Assembly: GCA_964017185.1 (NCBI GenBank)
Contig: OZ024879.1
Span: forward strand, 21,889,456 to 21,953,455
DNA: 64,000 bases
Origin: Rugalucina vietnamica
Lineage: Eukaryota > Mollusca > Bivalvia > Lucinida > Lucinidae
Reading direction: 5' to 3'
Every line of letters begins with the position of its first letter. Positions within the stretch are counted from its first letter, which is position 1. The position numbers and the translations under genes were made by a program. Of the stretch, positions 1 through 11,619 are shown in pieces. Under the pieces are notes generated by a model. The model ran no database searches. It saw only the letters and a program-made list of their open reading frames with translations, and was not told where the DNA came from.

Positions 1-3000
1 ACACTGGGATATTAAGCTTTCTGGCGATATATAATGATACCATATTGTGTACAATATTTTGCGTCAGTGAGAGATTATATGCTAAAAACACTGTTTTTAA
101 CATGTTATGATGTTGCACGTTTATTTTGGGTGTTTTGTAAACATGTTTGCTTTAATGTTCATGAATGAAATATGTTGCATATGGCTCTAGAACAAAGGAG
201 ACATATGTCCCCTGTAATAAACTTTTTACCGCTTTGAATTTTGACTAAAATTAATGAAAGTATGGAGTATGAAGTGAAACAGTGCTTTTCTTATGTTTTT
301 CAATTTTTCATGGTGTCTTTAGTTGGCAGGTAAAAAAATTACACCCATGATTAGAACATGATTTTTTGGTATCTAGTCTTTCATTGTTAAGACAATAGAA
401 AGTTTAGAATCAATGGAAGTTGAATTTATCCTCACAGTGAAGAGCACTTGTTGTTTTAAAAATCATCATTTTTATGTAGAGTCCGTAGCCCCTATTTTCA
501 TAATGGATGTTCAAAGCCAGATTCCTATTAACAAGGATGAAATGGTCTTATTATTTTTCAGACTTTGGACTAGTAAAACATGGCTGAAGGTTTTGTCAAG
601 AAATTGTATAGGACCGCTGATGTGGTCAAATATAATTTTTGTATGGCCTGTAGAGTCCGTAGCCCCATGTTAAGAGACACCCTAGAAATAAAATGTGTGT
701 TGCAGTCAAGGTTCCTTCAATTTATTCATATGCAACCACACATGTTACATTGTATTAAATTAACTGCAGCATGGAACAATGACTTATCTAGGCTGCATAT
801 GATCTTATTTAAGCAGCCCAAAACACTGGTTTGAAGCTCCTTTTCTGAACTTTTCCCATTACCCACTATGGTGAAATTTGAAAAACGCGAGAGCCAAAAG
901 AATTATTTCTGGAATATAAACCTGATAGGTCATAAGTTATTATAAACCAAGAAAAATGAAAATACAAAGAGGTTACTTTTTGCCTCAAGTGCAACTCAAA
1001 AGGCAACCCTGATTGTGTCTCAGCCGAATATAGAAATAATTCAAGAGAAAATCCAAAGAAACAAATGCCAGGCGCAATGAAACACAATAAGATGTAAATT
1101 GACAGTAAGAACAGTGTTGCCTGTAATGAAAGGAAAAGCGTGTATTTATCATTATTTCAGTACTTAAAATGTAAAGCGAATCCGCTACAAGTTTAAAGGT
1201 ATCTAATATCGATGTCCATGAATGGCATTCAGGTCAGAAACTGGCAATAGTATTCACAATACGTACATCATAATCGCATAAACTTGACTTTAAATCTGTC
1301 AGAATTTTGGTATACGCCAAAGGCAGCTTCCTATCCGATCGGACTGCTCATGATCAATATAAATTTAATTCCATTTTAACACACATCAACATATGCACAA
1401 ATGTAGAAGTTTCATTTGACCAGGTCAACGGTCATCAAGCAATGGTCGATGCAATGAAGGTGAAGAGGTCAATTTATTTTGCGACATAGCAGGGGTACGC
1501 TATTTTTGAAACCGAGCTGCAGGTGAAAGGAATCATTGGATTCTTTTGCCATTTATGGTTCACCCTAAAAATGATAAACACCAGGTATTTCTGTTCCCAG
1601 ACTACCCCCAAAAAAGGAAAAACAAATAAACACACGTTTTGTGTTCTATTTTGGATTACACATATCGATAACAAGTCCATAATAATCAAATCCCTGGTTA
1701 TATCATGAAATTGCAGTTTTATATTTTTGATACAATCATGATGCGTTCTCGTCTACTCAAAACAGCATATTCAGTCGAAAGATCTGGTTGAAAAGTTCTA
1801 AGAAGCCTCAGTAATACATTCTGATTGTTCTCAATGATGATATTAAGCTGATCAGCAATGATTAGTGTTTACCAAAAATTTTAAGCAATTATCAGGAAAT
1901 GTCATAATCAGAACTAAAAGAAGACCTGTCAAAATGTATACTTCTCTGTCCTAACGCCGGTCCCGACTGTGGAAGGGCTTGTCTTCTTATTAGCGCCGGG
2001 CGCTGGTTCTGGAACTCTGCATGATCTGCTTTAAACATAACAAGGATATCAGAACTCAGCATGGATTTTAAAAGCAATTATCTGGAGAAATACTCCAACA
2101 ATCACAACTTTTGAGCAATTATTTAAAAGCCTATCAGCAACGATTAGTATTAACCAAATCATTTTTAAAGCAATGAGCAGTAAATGTCATAAAAAGAACT
2201 TAAAATAGACATTACTGGAGAGGATGTTAAAATGTATAAAACTATATAACATATACAGGCAGCATATGTTAGAGTTTCAATTGGTCATTTTTATGGTAGA
2301 TATATGTCTTCTTTTTTGGCTTTTGTGAGAAAATCTTGGACAAAGTTACAAAATAATTTATGGTGCCCACAAGTTACCCTCTCTTAATCTGCATCTCAGG
2401 AGCTCCTAGTGACTATTATATTTCAGCATTTACAATTTAGCGCCAGTCAGTTCTCATAAGATAAGTCTTTGAGAAGGATTTTGCTAATTTCTTTACTTCT
2501 TGTTCTGTTAAACAGTATCATACGACAGATAATCGCCTTCTGTAGTTTTTGATGTCATTAAGAATTGTCATTTTGAACCCTACGTTTTCCATATGCTGCA
2601 TTCATTTAATTGTCATTTATGGGTGTTTAACTTCATGAGATCTGCGGGTGTTGGCAAGAGTCTTCTTTACTTTTCTTGATCTTAATGTCACTGAGGACAC
2701 CTTACTGCTCCATTCATCCTCTATAAGATTTTGAAGTATTTTAGCCTCTTTTTCACCTTGGTCATCAGACCTTCTTCTGGCTATGACTATTAAAACTACA
2801 AAGCAGTTATTTAAGCTTGGTCCACACTTCAAAGCAACTGAGTATTTCTTCAGAACAATAGAGTGTTCTTCCCTTCTTTCATGGCTAAATCTCTGGCTGC
2901 TTCGAATAAGCTGTCAAGGGTTTTTGGCTTTTAGAATTTTTGAAGGATAATGCAATATTGGCGCATACACGTGCCGAAAAGTGAAAATTGATGCCTGGTA

Positions 3001-3400
3001 AAGCATTCCCTCAAATATCAATCACGTATCTCAAGTCTGTAATTAGTAATCTTTTATTGAAAATTGGAAAATGCCGCATCGCCATTCGGACAGATGTACG
3101 CCATATTGCTTTGATCGACGGGTAGGTGTGACGTCATACCGCCATTTCCGGTTAGCCGATAACTGAGTCGGGTTTGATCGAGTTTGATTTTCATCACAAC
3201 TTATAAGAATTTCTATCGTTATTTCTATTCTTGATTCGCCGATTTAATTCGTCGTTAGTTACGAGTGTATTACAGAACATTCCAATTTCGAAGCTATCGT
3301 GGTGAAACCCGTTATTCTTGAGGTAGCTTTCATCCAGATAAATGCGTTCAACGGCCAGACAAGCCGGGCACCTGACAGTCTTTCAAATAGGTATAAATGA
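1..3400. other. No recognisable gene
   Basis: I see only short, unrelated open frames and A+T-rich sequence. A phrase reading GTAGAGTCCGTAGCCCC occurs twice, near 476 and 649. A minus-strand frame at 2617-2832 is rich in charged residues but has no convincing splice signals or family resemblance. A CRE-like TGACGTCA core lies at about 3130, without a gene that can be tied to it. Confidence 0.5.
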
Positions 3401-3592
3401 TTACTGACAATGACTACTGAAATGTTCTCCACAAACCACATATTGGCTTGGGTCTACCCCAATAGCGTCCACCTTCAGCTTCGCGTTCCTAAGAACCTCA
3501 ATCCACCGACGGCACATAGCCCTCTCCGCACGTGACTCATTTGGATTGGGAAACTGGTAAAAAGATGTCTTTGCTTTTCCTCGGCAAATCAA
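3401..3592 (-). CDS. Partial THAP-domain exon
   Basis: THAP domains are C2CH zinc-dependent DNA-binding modules found in animal transcription regulators and in P-element-type transposases. The minus-strand frame shows the middle and end of such a domain: SFYQFP, a tryptophan in RRWIEVLR, and the closing CxxH in VVCGEHF. The first Cys pair is incomplete. It may lie in an upstream exon, since an AG sits just before KAKTSFYQ, or it may be lost. The frame stops soon after the CxxH and no further exon could be joined. Whether it belongs to a host gene or a transposon is not visible. Confidence 0.55.
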   Translation of the reverse strand: MICRGKAKTSFYQFPNPNESRAERAMCRRWIEVLRNAKLKVDAIGVDPSQYVVCGEHFSSHCQ

Positions 3593-4471
3593 TTATGGCG
3601 GCCTTATTAAAAGCCAATATACGTTATCGTTTATTTGCACAAATGACCAAAAAACGCACAAATCTTTAAAACTTTTGTTTTGTAACGAGGAAAGGTTGTT
3701 TCCAGAATGCATATATTTTGAATTTGGAAGGAAAATATCTTGAATAGCGCAATATTTCCGTGTTTTTTGATAGCTAAATATTTTGATTTTTCGGCAAGCA
3801 CGGGCGGCTTTGATCTCTCGTTGTTTAATATGCACACACTTTCAGGCACTTTAGTCTCAAATTAAATTGAAATTTTATAACAATTGTACGCATTAGTATT
3901 TTTTGCTGTTGGGTTGTAGTATCTGTTTTTGGCGGAGACACATTTAAGATTTTAAATAACGTACCGCACATGCTTGGATTTCAAAACTTCAACAACTTCA
4001 ACGGCACAGTCATTGTACATTTCTATCTATTATTCTATTGAATTATCATTATTACAAAATAAAATCGTGAAACATAAGCTGCCGTTAGAGAAAAGCAAAT
4101 CAAAAAAAATATGAACTGAAAATAATAAATGAATAAATTGGATAAAATTATACAAATACATATAAGTTTCTCTGAAGCTCATTCCGTTTTCCGAGTTTAA
4201 AACAAACCTTGCCGAAAGAAGATAGGTGATAATTCTTTTTCAGTGATTCTAATATTAAGTTAAATTTATTTTTAGTTAATTCAACTGTGATTTCAACGTA
4301 TATTTACAATTTAAGACACATTTCCCGCACAAATATGTGTATTAAGTTTGTGTTTTTATTGACTCTGTACCCGTAAATTCACAGGTAATGTTATCGATGA
4401 CGTCATCGCCATCTTTTCCGATAAGCGGAATTGTAATCTTTCAATTAAAACAATTGCTTTTCCCTTTAAGG

Positions 4472-4532
4472 AAAAGGTACAAGTTGGCAAAGATCAGGAA
4501 AAGGCGCAATTACAAAAAGATTCCCACTCGCA
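4472..4532 (+). repeat. Fragment of a dispersed repeat (Penelope-like 3' end)
   Basis: GGTACAAG(T)TGGCAAAGATCAGGAAAAGGCGCAAT followed by AAAAAGATTCCCACTC matches the repeat that lies beyond the Penelope-like reverse transcriptase at 33484-33660. This is one of seven copies in the window (also near 32925, 33484, 37436, 39870, 47432 and 58284). Confidence 0.6.
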
Positions 4533-4659
4533 TTAACATTTTGTCAATGATATTCATAATCAGTTCATTCGGTAGCTTCTGAATTTGAAATTTAGCGGGC
4601 GTTACTATTTCAGAAAATGTCTTTTCCGACATTGAATTGGAGGTAAATACCCTGTAATT

Positions 4660-4895
4660 TAAGAGAAAATTGTAAATACAATAAAAATGTAACTGAGATC
4701 CTTTAAGAGCAGTGAACATATTAATGAGAAAGGGGATGGGCCATACCATGGTTTCGGCTACTTAAGCCTCTTCAGTGACCCTATAGATTTGGCAACATGG
4801 AGCCAAAGATTATGGCTGTAATTTACAAATGTTCAAAAGGGTAGTCGATACAAAGACTAGTAAAATCCAAATGGGGTCAAAGTTCCCATTACGTT
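4660..4895. repeat. Dispersed repeat, copy 1 of 2
   Basis: The stretch from GAGATCCTTTAAGAGCAGTG to AATGGGGTCAAA is nearly identical to 41253-41443, in the same orientation and about 36.6 kb away. It has no coding capacity. A third, short piece of its start occurs near 41624. The high identity of the two long copies suggests a recent insertion or duplication. Confidence 0.75.
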
Positions 4896-4985
4896 AACAG
4901 AACTATTCAGATTGCTTCGATTCTTTTACATTCAGAATGATTATGGTACATGTAGAATTCAGTTGATTACTTGTTTTGCTTTAAA

Positions 4986-5096
4986 TAATAATAATAGTAA
5001 TAATAATGACTTTATTTAAGGAAAACTTGTTTCGCTTATAAAAGTAATAATAATAATAATAATAATAATAATAGTAATAATGACTTTATTTAAAGA
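4986..5096. repeat. (TAA)n microsatellite, two neighbouring tracts
   Basis: Two TAA/AAT tracts, about 4986-5012 and 5046-5082, are each followed by TGACTTTATTTAA. The duplicated tail suggests two 3' ends of one retroposon family or a local duplication. Confidence 0.7.
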
Positions 5097-5954
5097 GGAA
5101 CCTCAGTTGGACAAGTCCCAGAGGTCTATTAAATATAGATAATGGACACTTTTCAGCTCGCTATCTAGAATAAGAAAATTTCTGCATGCCCAGCGCCAAG
5201 AGACACCCTCGACCGATTTCCCATTGCGTCAGTTGTTACTGCATAAGAACCTCCGTTCTCATCTTCCACAATTCTGGCCTTGCTGCTAGATGGCGATAAC
5301 TTCCTTTTTCTATTTATCCTTCCCATGGTTAGCTCTCATTTGTCGTGTGTAAGGTGTTAGTGAAGATGTATCGTAGAATAGGTAAGGATGGGCATGAAAA
5401 TTAACTTCTATACAGACTTAGTTGATTGGAAAACAGTTGCATAAAAAGTAAACTCCGCCCATTCGTTAATCAGTCAATTGCATTTGTCGCAAAGCCTATC
5501 ATCATCATTGTGCGATCAATCAGACGACAACCAATCAAAATTGAATGTAGTGGACCGGACAAGTAGATACATGTAATAACTTGTGAGCCTTGTTAATTTA
5601 TTCATTCGACCATTAATGGGGCCTCTTTTTAAAGGAGCCCTCATATCTTACTGACCACAAGCTTTCGAACTTTCGAAGATAATCTTTAGTTAACTTATAT
5701 TTTCCTTTCAACAACATGACATCGAAAAAGTTATTTCGCATTATTAAAGTTGATGAAAAACAGGACATTATACAATGCGTGACAAGACTAGGGCCCATCC
5801 AGTGTTGTGTATTGAAATTCAATCCAAACGACGATATTGTCATTTATTTGAGGGGTTTTATCAGTTGAACTTCAGGGTGCTTCTGGATAGCTCGGAAGAA
5901 GCTGAAAACAATTATGGGTTAGATGATGAAACAGTTGAGTGTTCGAGTTTTATT

Positions 5955-5995
5955 ATTATTTATATTATTATTATTATTATAATTATTTTCATATA
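5955..5995. repeat. (ATT)n microsatellite
   Basis: An ATT/TTA tract interrupted by a few substitutions. It lies beside the donor end of the unidentified exon at 6044-6314. Confidence 0.7.
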
Positions 5996-6043
5996 TACGT
6001 TGAACACTTTTATAAACTGCATGTACTTGATGTATAAAATTAC

Positions 6044-6314
6044 CAGTCTGGCGCGGTTAAACGAGCCTAGATACACTTCAATGCCCTGGTCTGTGCCTAC
6101 AAAAGTGGAGCATCTCATGTTCCCGGGCTCTCTGACTCTTACGAGTCTCAGCTCTGGCGCTTCCACTTTCGATATATAGAAATCACACCCTTTGGTGCAG
6201 CTGTCCATGACCAAGATTTCCACACCGTTCAACTGTTCACCCACAGCTAACGGTTCGAGATCCGCATACTGGCTCTCTAAAGTGTCTATTTCGTCATACT
6301 GGCACTCCTGGAAA
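6044..6314 (-). CDS. Unidentified protein-coding exon
   Basis: The minus strand carries a 271-bp open stretch with good splice signals. A CAG acceptor lies at 6315-6317 behind a pyrimidine-rich run, and the exon ends AGACTG followed by GTAATT at 6043. It encodes about 90 residues with balanced composition, including GVEILVMDSCTKGCDFYI and STFVGTDQGIEVYLG. I do not recognise the family. The alternating hydrophobic pattern would suit a beta-rich domain, but that is inference. Flanking exons were not found. Confidence 0.4.
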
Positions 6315-6507
6315 CTGATGTTAGTCCGGCAGAGAAACAGCATATTTTTGGTGGACCTGGATTTGCGGTGAACAGAAAATGTTTTGACTGATAATGATAG
6401 CCAACACCTTCAGGAACAAGAATCCACTTGATGCCACCTTGTCACCATTGGGCAACTCCCACAATTCAAGATGGTGTCCAAGATGCAGGGATTGACATAA
6501 GGATTTG

Positions 6508-6612
6508 AGCAGCACTTGCCCGGGGGGCAAGTTGAATTTTATTTCAGCTTGCCCCCCAGCAATTGAACTTGCCCAAGGGCAAGTTGGATTTTATTTCAGC
6601 TTGCCCCCAATG
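6508..6612. repeat. Short tandem duplication with GGGCAAGTT motifs
   Basis: Two and a half units of about 55 bp contain the motif CTTGCCC...GGGCAAGTT...TTTTATTTCAGCTTGCCCCC. Each unit can form a small stem. Confidence 0.6.
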
Positions 6613-6909
6613 CTTTGAACTTGTCCTGGAAGGCAGCTTGCTAGTGACTGCTGTGCTGTTTTAAGAGATGATTATAACATTGATAGGTCTAGCCCTCTGG
6701 CACTTTTGTTGTTTGCTGTATAATGTAGGCCTATAACAACATGTAACCATGTCAAAGGAGTGTTTGTTATATTATTATTATCTATTTGATGGGTCCAACT
6801 TCATCCAGAGCTTGGATACATTCTTTTGTTCTGGCACTCCAATGACAACTGAAACTTCAATTTAAATGAGCATCTGCGTGAGAAAACCAACAACTTGGGT
6901 TCCAAAAAG

Positions 6910-7085
6910 GTCTGACACAAAACTGGTCTGTACAGTCACAGAAGCCAGATAGAAGCTTAATCTTTCAGATTTAAGAAGAGGAAGGATTGTACTATCTGTG
7001 CAGCAAAAACAAAGGCGCTGGTCAGGTGTGCAATTATTGCATAGCTTATCAGCGGCTTTGTTGTTTTTCTCATGCAGTGGCTCAA
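6910..7085. repeat. Dispersed repeat with an AAACAAAGGCGCTG stem, copy 1
   Basis: The family has a shared left part (GTCTGACACAAA...CAGAAG...TAGAAGCTT) and a right part in which CAAAAACAAAGGCGCTG is answered by an inverted GCGGCTTTGTTGTTTTT. Other copies lie near 8380-8580, 8845-8965, 11620-11715, 11925-12085 and 52790-52890. No coding capacity is seen. It is probably a non-autonomous element of 150-200 bp. Confidence 0.6.
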
Positions 7086-7394
7086 ATCATATTCCTTGTT
7101 TAAGTGTTTATGATCTGCACCTTTTATAAACAAATCAGAAAAGAAAAATAAAATTTCTGAACAATAATCAACAATTTTAATACCAGAAATTAATACAAAT
7201 ATGAATTCATTGACTAGGACTTGCAGAAGGATATTTAATTTCCAACTATTCTGGTCAATATTTAATGGATATTTCCGCTCCTGCTAATAGATTCTAATAT
7301 GCCAACAACTGGTTTGCATTTTAACATTTAAGAGCTGGATAAATCTCAATCTCAGCTGTGTTGAGCATGAATTTTTGAGCCCATAACCTGCAAC

Positions 7395-8707
7395 TCATCT
7401 GCTCTCTTGTTCTAGCATGAAAGTGCAGAATTCAGCATATGCTTTTTCTGCTTCTTCCACCCGTTCCCTGTAGCCTTTTTTCTTTTCAAACAGGTTTTCA
7501 TTAAATTGTTCATTTTCATAATCATTGTCACTGATATAATCTTCTTCAATATCAGGCTCTGGTAAGAGTTCAGTTTGAACACTCTTGTGGACATAGAGGG
7601 GAATGGGAATGTCTGAACCAACTGAAACTGACCTCGTACCAGAGTCTAAAATATTGTGGTTTTCATCAACAACTTTATAGCTGTATTCTGGGCCATCACA
7701 GACTTCTCCAACTACATGTAGTACATCCTGCATGAAATGGATCATTAGCCAAACAGCCTTTGACCTAGCAATCTGATAGAAATGCTTGGCTTTGTTGCCC
7801 TTTTCAGTTCTGCTGATCGCTGCATCAATATTCTGGAGCTGAAAGAGGTTAATTTTCTTACTGACCACTGACAGTTTCATTTTATAAAATCAAATGAAAA
7901 TAGATTGTGGTTAAGCGGTTCTAATAAGTACCCACAATATATTTTAAAAAGGAAGAAAAGAAAAACAGAGGACCATTGGTCCTGTATATGCTCTCCTAAA
8001 TTCTGGCTTTCATACATACCCATGTGTTTAGCCCAAGGGGACAAGGCCATACATTGGTGGGGGGATTTATCCCTTAAGGGGTAAACTGAGTTAAGTCAAG
8101 GATTTGAACAAATGAAACAGCCACTTTATTTGTAATATGAAAACAATCGGCCAATCAGATTCAGAGATATCTGAAATGAAATATTGGACAACGACAGATG
8201 ACAAACCAATACCATACTATAGATTATGCTCAGGTCAGCTATTTAGAATAATGTTTACCCTTGCAGACTCAAGATTTACAATAAAAGTGTGTACAGTACA
8301 TGCTTTTTTCAAGGTCAAGGAGTTTCAGATAATATGAGCATCTGCATGACAAAACCAACAATTTGTTTTCCGACCAGAGGTCTGATACAAACCAGGTTGT
8401 GCAGCGATAGAAGACAGCTAGAGACTTGAAATTTCGTATGTATGAAGAAAAGGGGTCATACTATCTGTGTAGCAAAAACAAAGGCGCTGATCAGCTTCGG
8501 TGTTACCACGAAGCTGATCTGCGTCTTTGTTTTGCATACGCAAATTGTTGGTTTTCTCACGCAGCAGCTCATATAAATTACCTGTCCAAGGTGGAGAACA
8601 AATGCCTCATAGCCCTTCAAGAATGTTTCCATGGCTAGCTTCATATGTCCTACCCATCTGGTACCTCCAACTCTTGTCGGGAGAACAACACTTTTTCCCA
8701 ATGTTTG
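7395..8707 (-). CDS. ZNF862/hAT-type transposase-derived gene, two exons
   Basis: Exon A (8707-8582) follows an AG acceptor and ends CAG before GTAATT. It reads LPTRVGGTRWVGH and then a segment resembling the GGTRW..H...L..LL..Y..LV.HLE region of hAT-derived ZNF862-like proteins. Exon B (7838-7395) follows a CTCTTTCAG acceptor and joins in phase 0. Its HFMQDVLHVVGEV matches the downstream helix of the same family, which often reads xxFMLDVLxVLxxL. Exon B then runs into an acidic segment and a charged C-terminal helix ending at a TGA. Upstream exons, with the BED/zinc-finger part and the start, must lie at higher coordinates and were not found. The function is probably that of a domesticated or decaying hAT transposase, and no catalytic residues are visible. 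Confidence 0.6.
8380..8580. repeat. Dispersed stem repeat, copy 2
   Basis: This is the best-preserved stem of the family. AAAACAAAGGCGCTGATCAG is answered by CTGATCTGCGTCTTTGTTTT, with GCTTCGGTG...CACGAAGC closing the loop. It sits in the intron directly beside the donor of the ZNF862/hAT-type exon. Confidence 0.7.
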
Positions 8708-8844
8708 CTACGAAAGTTTAAGTCCTGACCTTGTTGTATTACTATTTCTGTAGAAATAGTATAGATTTGTTAAGAATAGTTCAACTTTATTGTATAAGGG
8801 AATGTTTTTCTTCAGAGCATCCTTATAAAGCATCCTTGTGATTT

Positions 8845-8965
8845 TCGACAAGGTCTGATTCACAGCAACAGAAGAAGGCTAGAGGCTTGAGATTTTGTAT
8901 TTAGGAACTTAGAGGGATTGTACTATCGGTGTAGCTCTGCGGCTTTGTTTTCGCATACACGTTTA
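8845..8965. repeat. Dispersed stem repeat, copy 3 (internally deleted)
   Basis: It shares GGTCTGATTCACAGCAACAG...TAGAGGCTTGAGATTT and the right-hand GCGGCTTTGTTTTCGCATAC. The left half of the stem is missing. Confidence 0.5.
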
Positions 8966-9105
8966 TGCAAAAATTGAAATTGTTTGTTTTCCCATGTTAA
9001 TTACTTTTGGGTAATAAAAATAAGTTTGAGTTTCTCGTTTCTCTCTGGGTTTCTCATCTCTCCCTTTCTCTCACGCCGAGGGCTCTCGGAGCAAGAAATA
9101 CGTAA

Positions 9106-9125
9106 AAAAAAAAAAAAAAAAAAAG
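9106..9125. repeat. Poly(A) tract
   Basis: About 20 adenines in a row follow ACGTAAA. This could be the 3' end of an old retroposon, but no body could be recognised upstream. Confidence 0.6.
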
Positions 9126-9291
9126 TATTCAGCTGTACCGTCTGTTCCGGCTTTTAGTAATCGGCGTAAGAGTTATCGTTTTTACAAAGAAAAAAAAACT
9201 TCAAACGAAATTTTGCTATCTTGTCAGCTGCTTGTTGCAAAGTTATAATATTTCGGACAAGGACCATATACGGATGAAATGCATTGACATC

Positions 9292-9405
9292 TCTTCGATG
9301 GCTTGTAAGCGATTCCTTAATATTTATTTGCTGTGACAGATAGGCAAATCTCTTCGACGGCTTGTAAGCGATTCCTTAATATTTATTTGCTGTGACAGAT
9401 AGGCA
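9292..9405. repeat. Tandem duplication, 58-bp unit x2
   Basis: TCTTCGAYGGCTTGTAAGCG through GACAGATAGGCA is present twice in a row with about one mismatch. This indicates a recent tandem duplication. Confidence 0.9.
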
Positions 9406-9665
9406 CACTTGAAAGCTGAACACATGGCGGCGTGGTGGGTGGGGTGAATGTTTTCAAAGTAATGACATGTGCATGCATTGTATGACAGATTTGTATTAAC
9501 TAGCACATACAAATGTCATTCCAGCGAGTATGAAAGGAGTATGTAAAATTTATATCAGAATCAGGATGACTTGACAAAACTTCTTTGCTAAAAAGATTAT
9601 AGCCCAACCTAGTTATTCCAGTATGTTTCATTTTGATGAGTTATTCCATATTTGATTTACTTCAG

Positions 9666-11026
9666 GGGGAGATAGACGTTAAAGTGGCGAACACTACCAC
9701 AACCACAGGGCCTGTTACCACAACGACAAACAGAACACAGGTAAATAGTGGATTTGATTTTGGTCGATTTGATGTTGTTGTTTGTTTTTTTAGACTTTTC
9801 ACTCTGCAACATGAAAGTGAGATGTCACCAGTGCTCATCTTTATTTTATCTCAACATCATTCCTTTTTAAACATGTACATCTGTCTTATTAAGAATGAGG
9901 ATTTACTTCACAGAGGGATAGTTCTAGGTTTATTTTTTAGTTTTTATAGAAACACTGTTTGGCTGAACATTCCATTCTTGGTAAATTTGTTGCTGCACAT
10001 ATTTTTAAAATAAGTCCAGGTACATGACTTGCACCTCATATTCCTCTATTCAGTTTTGGAAAACACAAAACAAAATGCACATGTCAATTGGTACTTTTTC
10101 AGCCTTGGTGGCCAAATGACTCTGATGAGGAGGAGGAAGAGGAAGAAGATGAGTATGATGAGGCTGGAAATTCGACAAGCACCACCACCAACAACCCTAC
10201 AACCACCACCACACACATGATTGGTAGGTTGAATTTGTATTTTCAATGATAGATCAATGAAATTATATGGTTTGGGTATTTAAAATATGTATATCACCAA
10301 AAAGAAAAATACCAACAACAAACAAAAACGAAGTATTAATTAAAGGGATACATTGACATTGGTTTAAGGTATTTAATTGTCATGATTGTGAAAACATAAT
10401 TTCCAGCTACATATATTTGCTTATCATATATACTTCTTAAAAAGGTTTTTTTTCCTTTTTTTATTTTTATTATTATTATTTTTTTTTTTTGATTCAGTTT
10501 TACGTCCCTTTCAAGCTTTCTCACTCATATCGAGACGAATCAATCGGTAGGTGGGGCGAAAACCGGAGTACCCGGGGAAAAACCACCTGACACACCCGCA
10601 AGCAGAACTTGGCTTGTCCCACATGTGACTCGTGCCCCGAGTGAGGCGCGAACCCACAGCGGTGAGATGATCGAATGATTAAGAGCACTGAAGTCAGCGA
10701 CCTTAACCACTCAGCCACGGGGGCCGCCTTTTTTTCCTTTTGGGCCAGTTTTGGCATAATATATTATTTTTTTTTCAGCTCTGTCTGTTGGATTTAGGTG
10801 GGGTTCGACAATGATACTTGTAACTGCCGGAGTATCCCTCACGGCCGTGGGGATACTTTGTTCGTTCCGATATTGCAAGAGGAGGATTTGCAAGAGACAG
10901 GAGGGAAGACCCTTGCAGGTGCCGGAAGTGTCTTCGTCATCCGGCTTTGAGAGACTGTCAGCCGGTGTGAGGAGGAGGAGTGGGGACAGCTGGGAGTCTG
11001 TGGAACTCTTTAGGAAGATGGATTAG
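9666..11026 (+). CDS. Mucin-like single-pass membrane protein, last three exons
   Basis: Three exons with matching phases give the last 147 residues: 9666-9740 (phase 0), 10103-10223 (ends phase 1) and 10779-11026 (ends TAG). Each acceptor is a CAG, and the donors read GTAAAT and GTAGGT. The visible protein has threonine-rich stretches (TTTTTGP, TTTTTH) typical of O-glycosylated stalks and a run of acidic residues (SDEEEEEEEDEYDE). A hydrophobic segment of about 20 residues (around ILVTAGVSLTAVGILCSF) is followed at once by a basic stop-transfer sequence, CKRRICKR. A short Ser/Arg-rich cytoplasmic tail ends ELFRKMD. I infer a type I topology. The ectodomain and signal peptide must be in earlier exons not identified here. 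The family is unknown. Confidence 0.65.
10493..10735 (-). mobile_element. tRNA-derived SINE
   Basis: Read on the minus strand, the element starts with a tRNA-like head. It has an A-box-like TGGCTGAGTGGTTAAGG and a B-box-like GGGTTCGCGCCTC about 50 bp later. A conserved-looking body follows (GGGACAAGCCAAGTTCTGC, then GTACTCCGG, then CGTCTCGATATGAGTGAG) and ends in AAACTGAATC and an A-rich stretch. The long variable-arm spacing resembles a Ser/Leu-type tRNA. It lies in the last intron of the membrane-protein gene. A 3' fragment of the same family lies near 57551-57605. Confidence 0.75.
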
Positions 11027-11061
11027 ACTGTGTTATTTGTGTAGTATGTTATGCACAAAAT

Positions 11062-11252
11062 GTGAACTGAGTACTGGTAAATTGCCTCTGGGAGGTTTGC
11101 CCAGGAAAGATTGATGATTAGATACTGTAAGAGTACTGGTAAACTGCCTCTGGGAGGTTTGCCCAGGAAAGATTGATGATTAGATAAGAGTACTGGTAAA
11201 CTGGGAGGTTTGCCCAGGAAAGATTGATGATTAGATACTGTAAGAGTACTGA
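11062..11252. repeat. Tandem repeat, unit about 62 bp, about three copies
   Basis: The unit GAGTACTGGTAAACTGCCTCTGGGAGGTTTGCCCAGGAAAGATTGATGATTAGATA is repeated. The third copy lacks CTGCCTCTGGGA-like internal bases. The array lies in the 3' flank, probably the 3' UTR, of the membrane-protein gene. Another 40-bp phrase (ATAAAGTAAATTTAAGTTTTAAG...) occurs at about 11256 and 11458. Confidence 0.85.
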
Positions 11253-11619
11253 GAGTATAAAGTAAATTTAAGTTTTAAGACTAATCTTTTAATGCAAATA
11301 AATTCAGCCTATACTAATTTCCTACATGCGTTACATTTATTTTCCATTTGGCAGTCTCGGCACTCTTTCGTTGATGGTGTGTATCCGTTTTGACAGGTAC
11401 TAATTTCGTCCTGGCTACATTCTAAGTCGAAGAATATAAAATGGTTAGTACATTTTTATAAAGTAAATTTAAGTTTTAAGAAAAATCTTTTAATGCAAAT
11501 AAATTCAGCCTATACTTGTTTTATGCAACCTGGTCTAGGTGGTTTCCTTTCAGGTACAATACAACCCAGGCTGGACAGTGATATACAATGCGCAGCGAGT
11601 TGAATTTTTTTATTTAGAA

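Noticed and set aside
5775..6179. A 134-codon plus-strand frame
   Set aside because: Its middle is a translated ATT microsatellite (poly-Ile) and its end is antisense to the better-supported minus-strand exon at 6044-6314.
10521..10757. A minus-strand protein frame and a possible tRNA gene at 10660-10735
   Set aside because: The A and B boxes belong to a SINE head. The stems do not form a clean cloverleaf and a SINE body follows, so neither a protein nor a functional tRNA is called.
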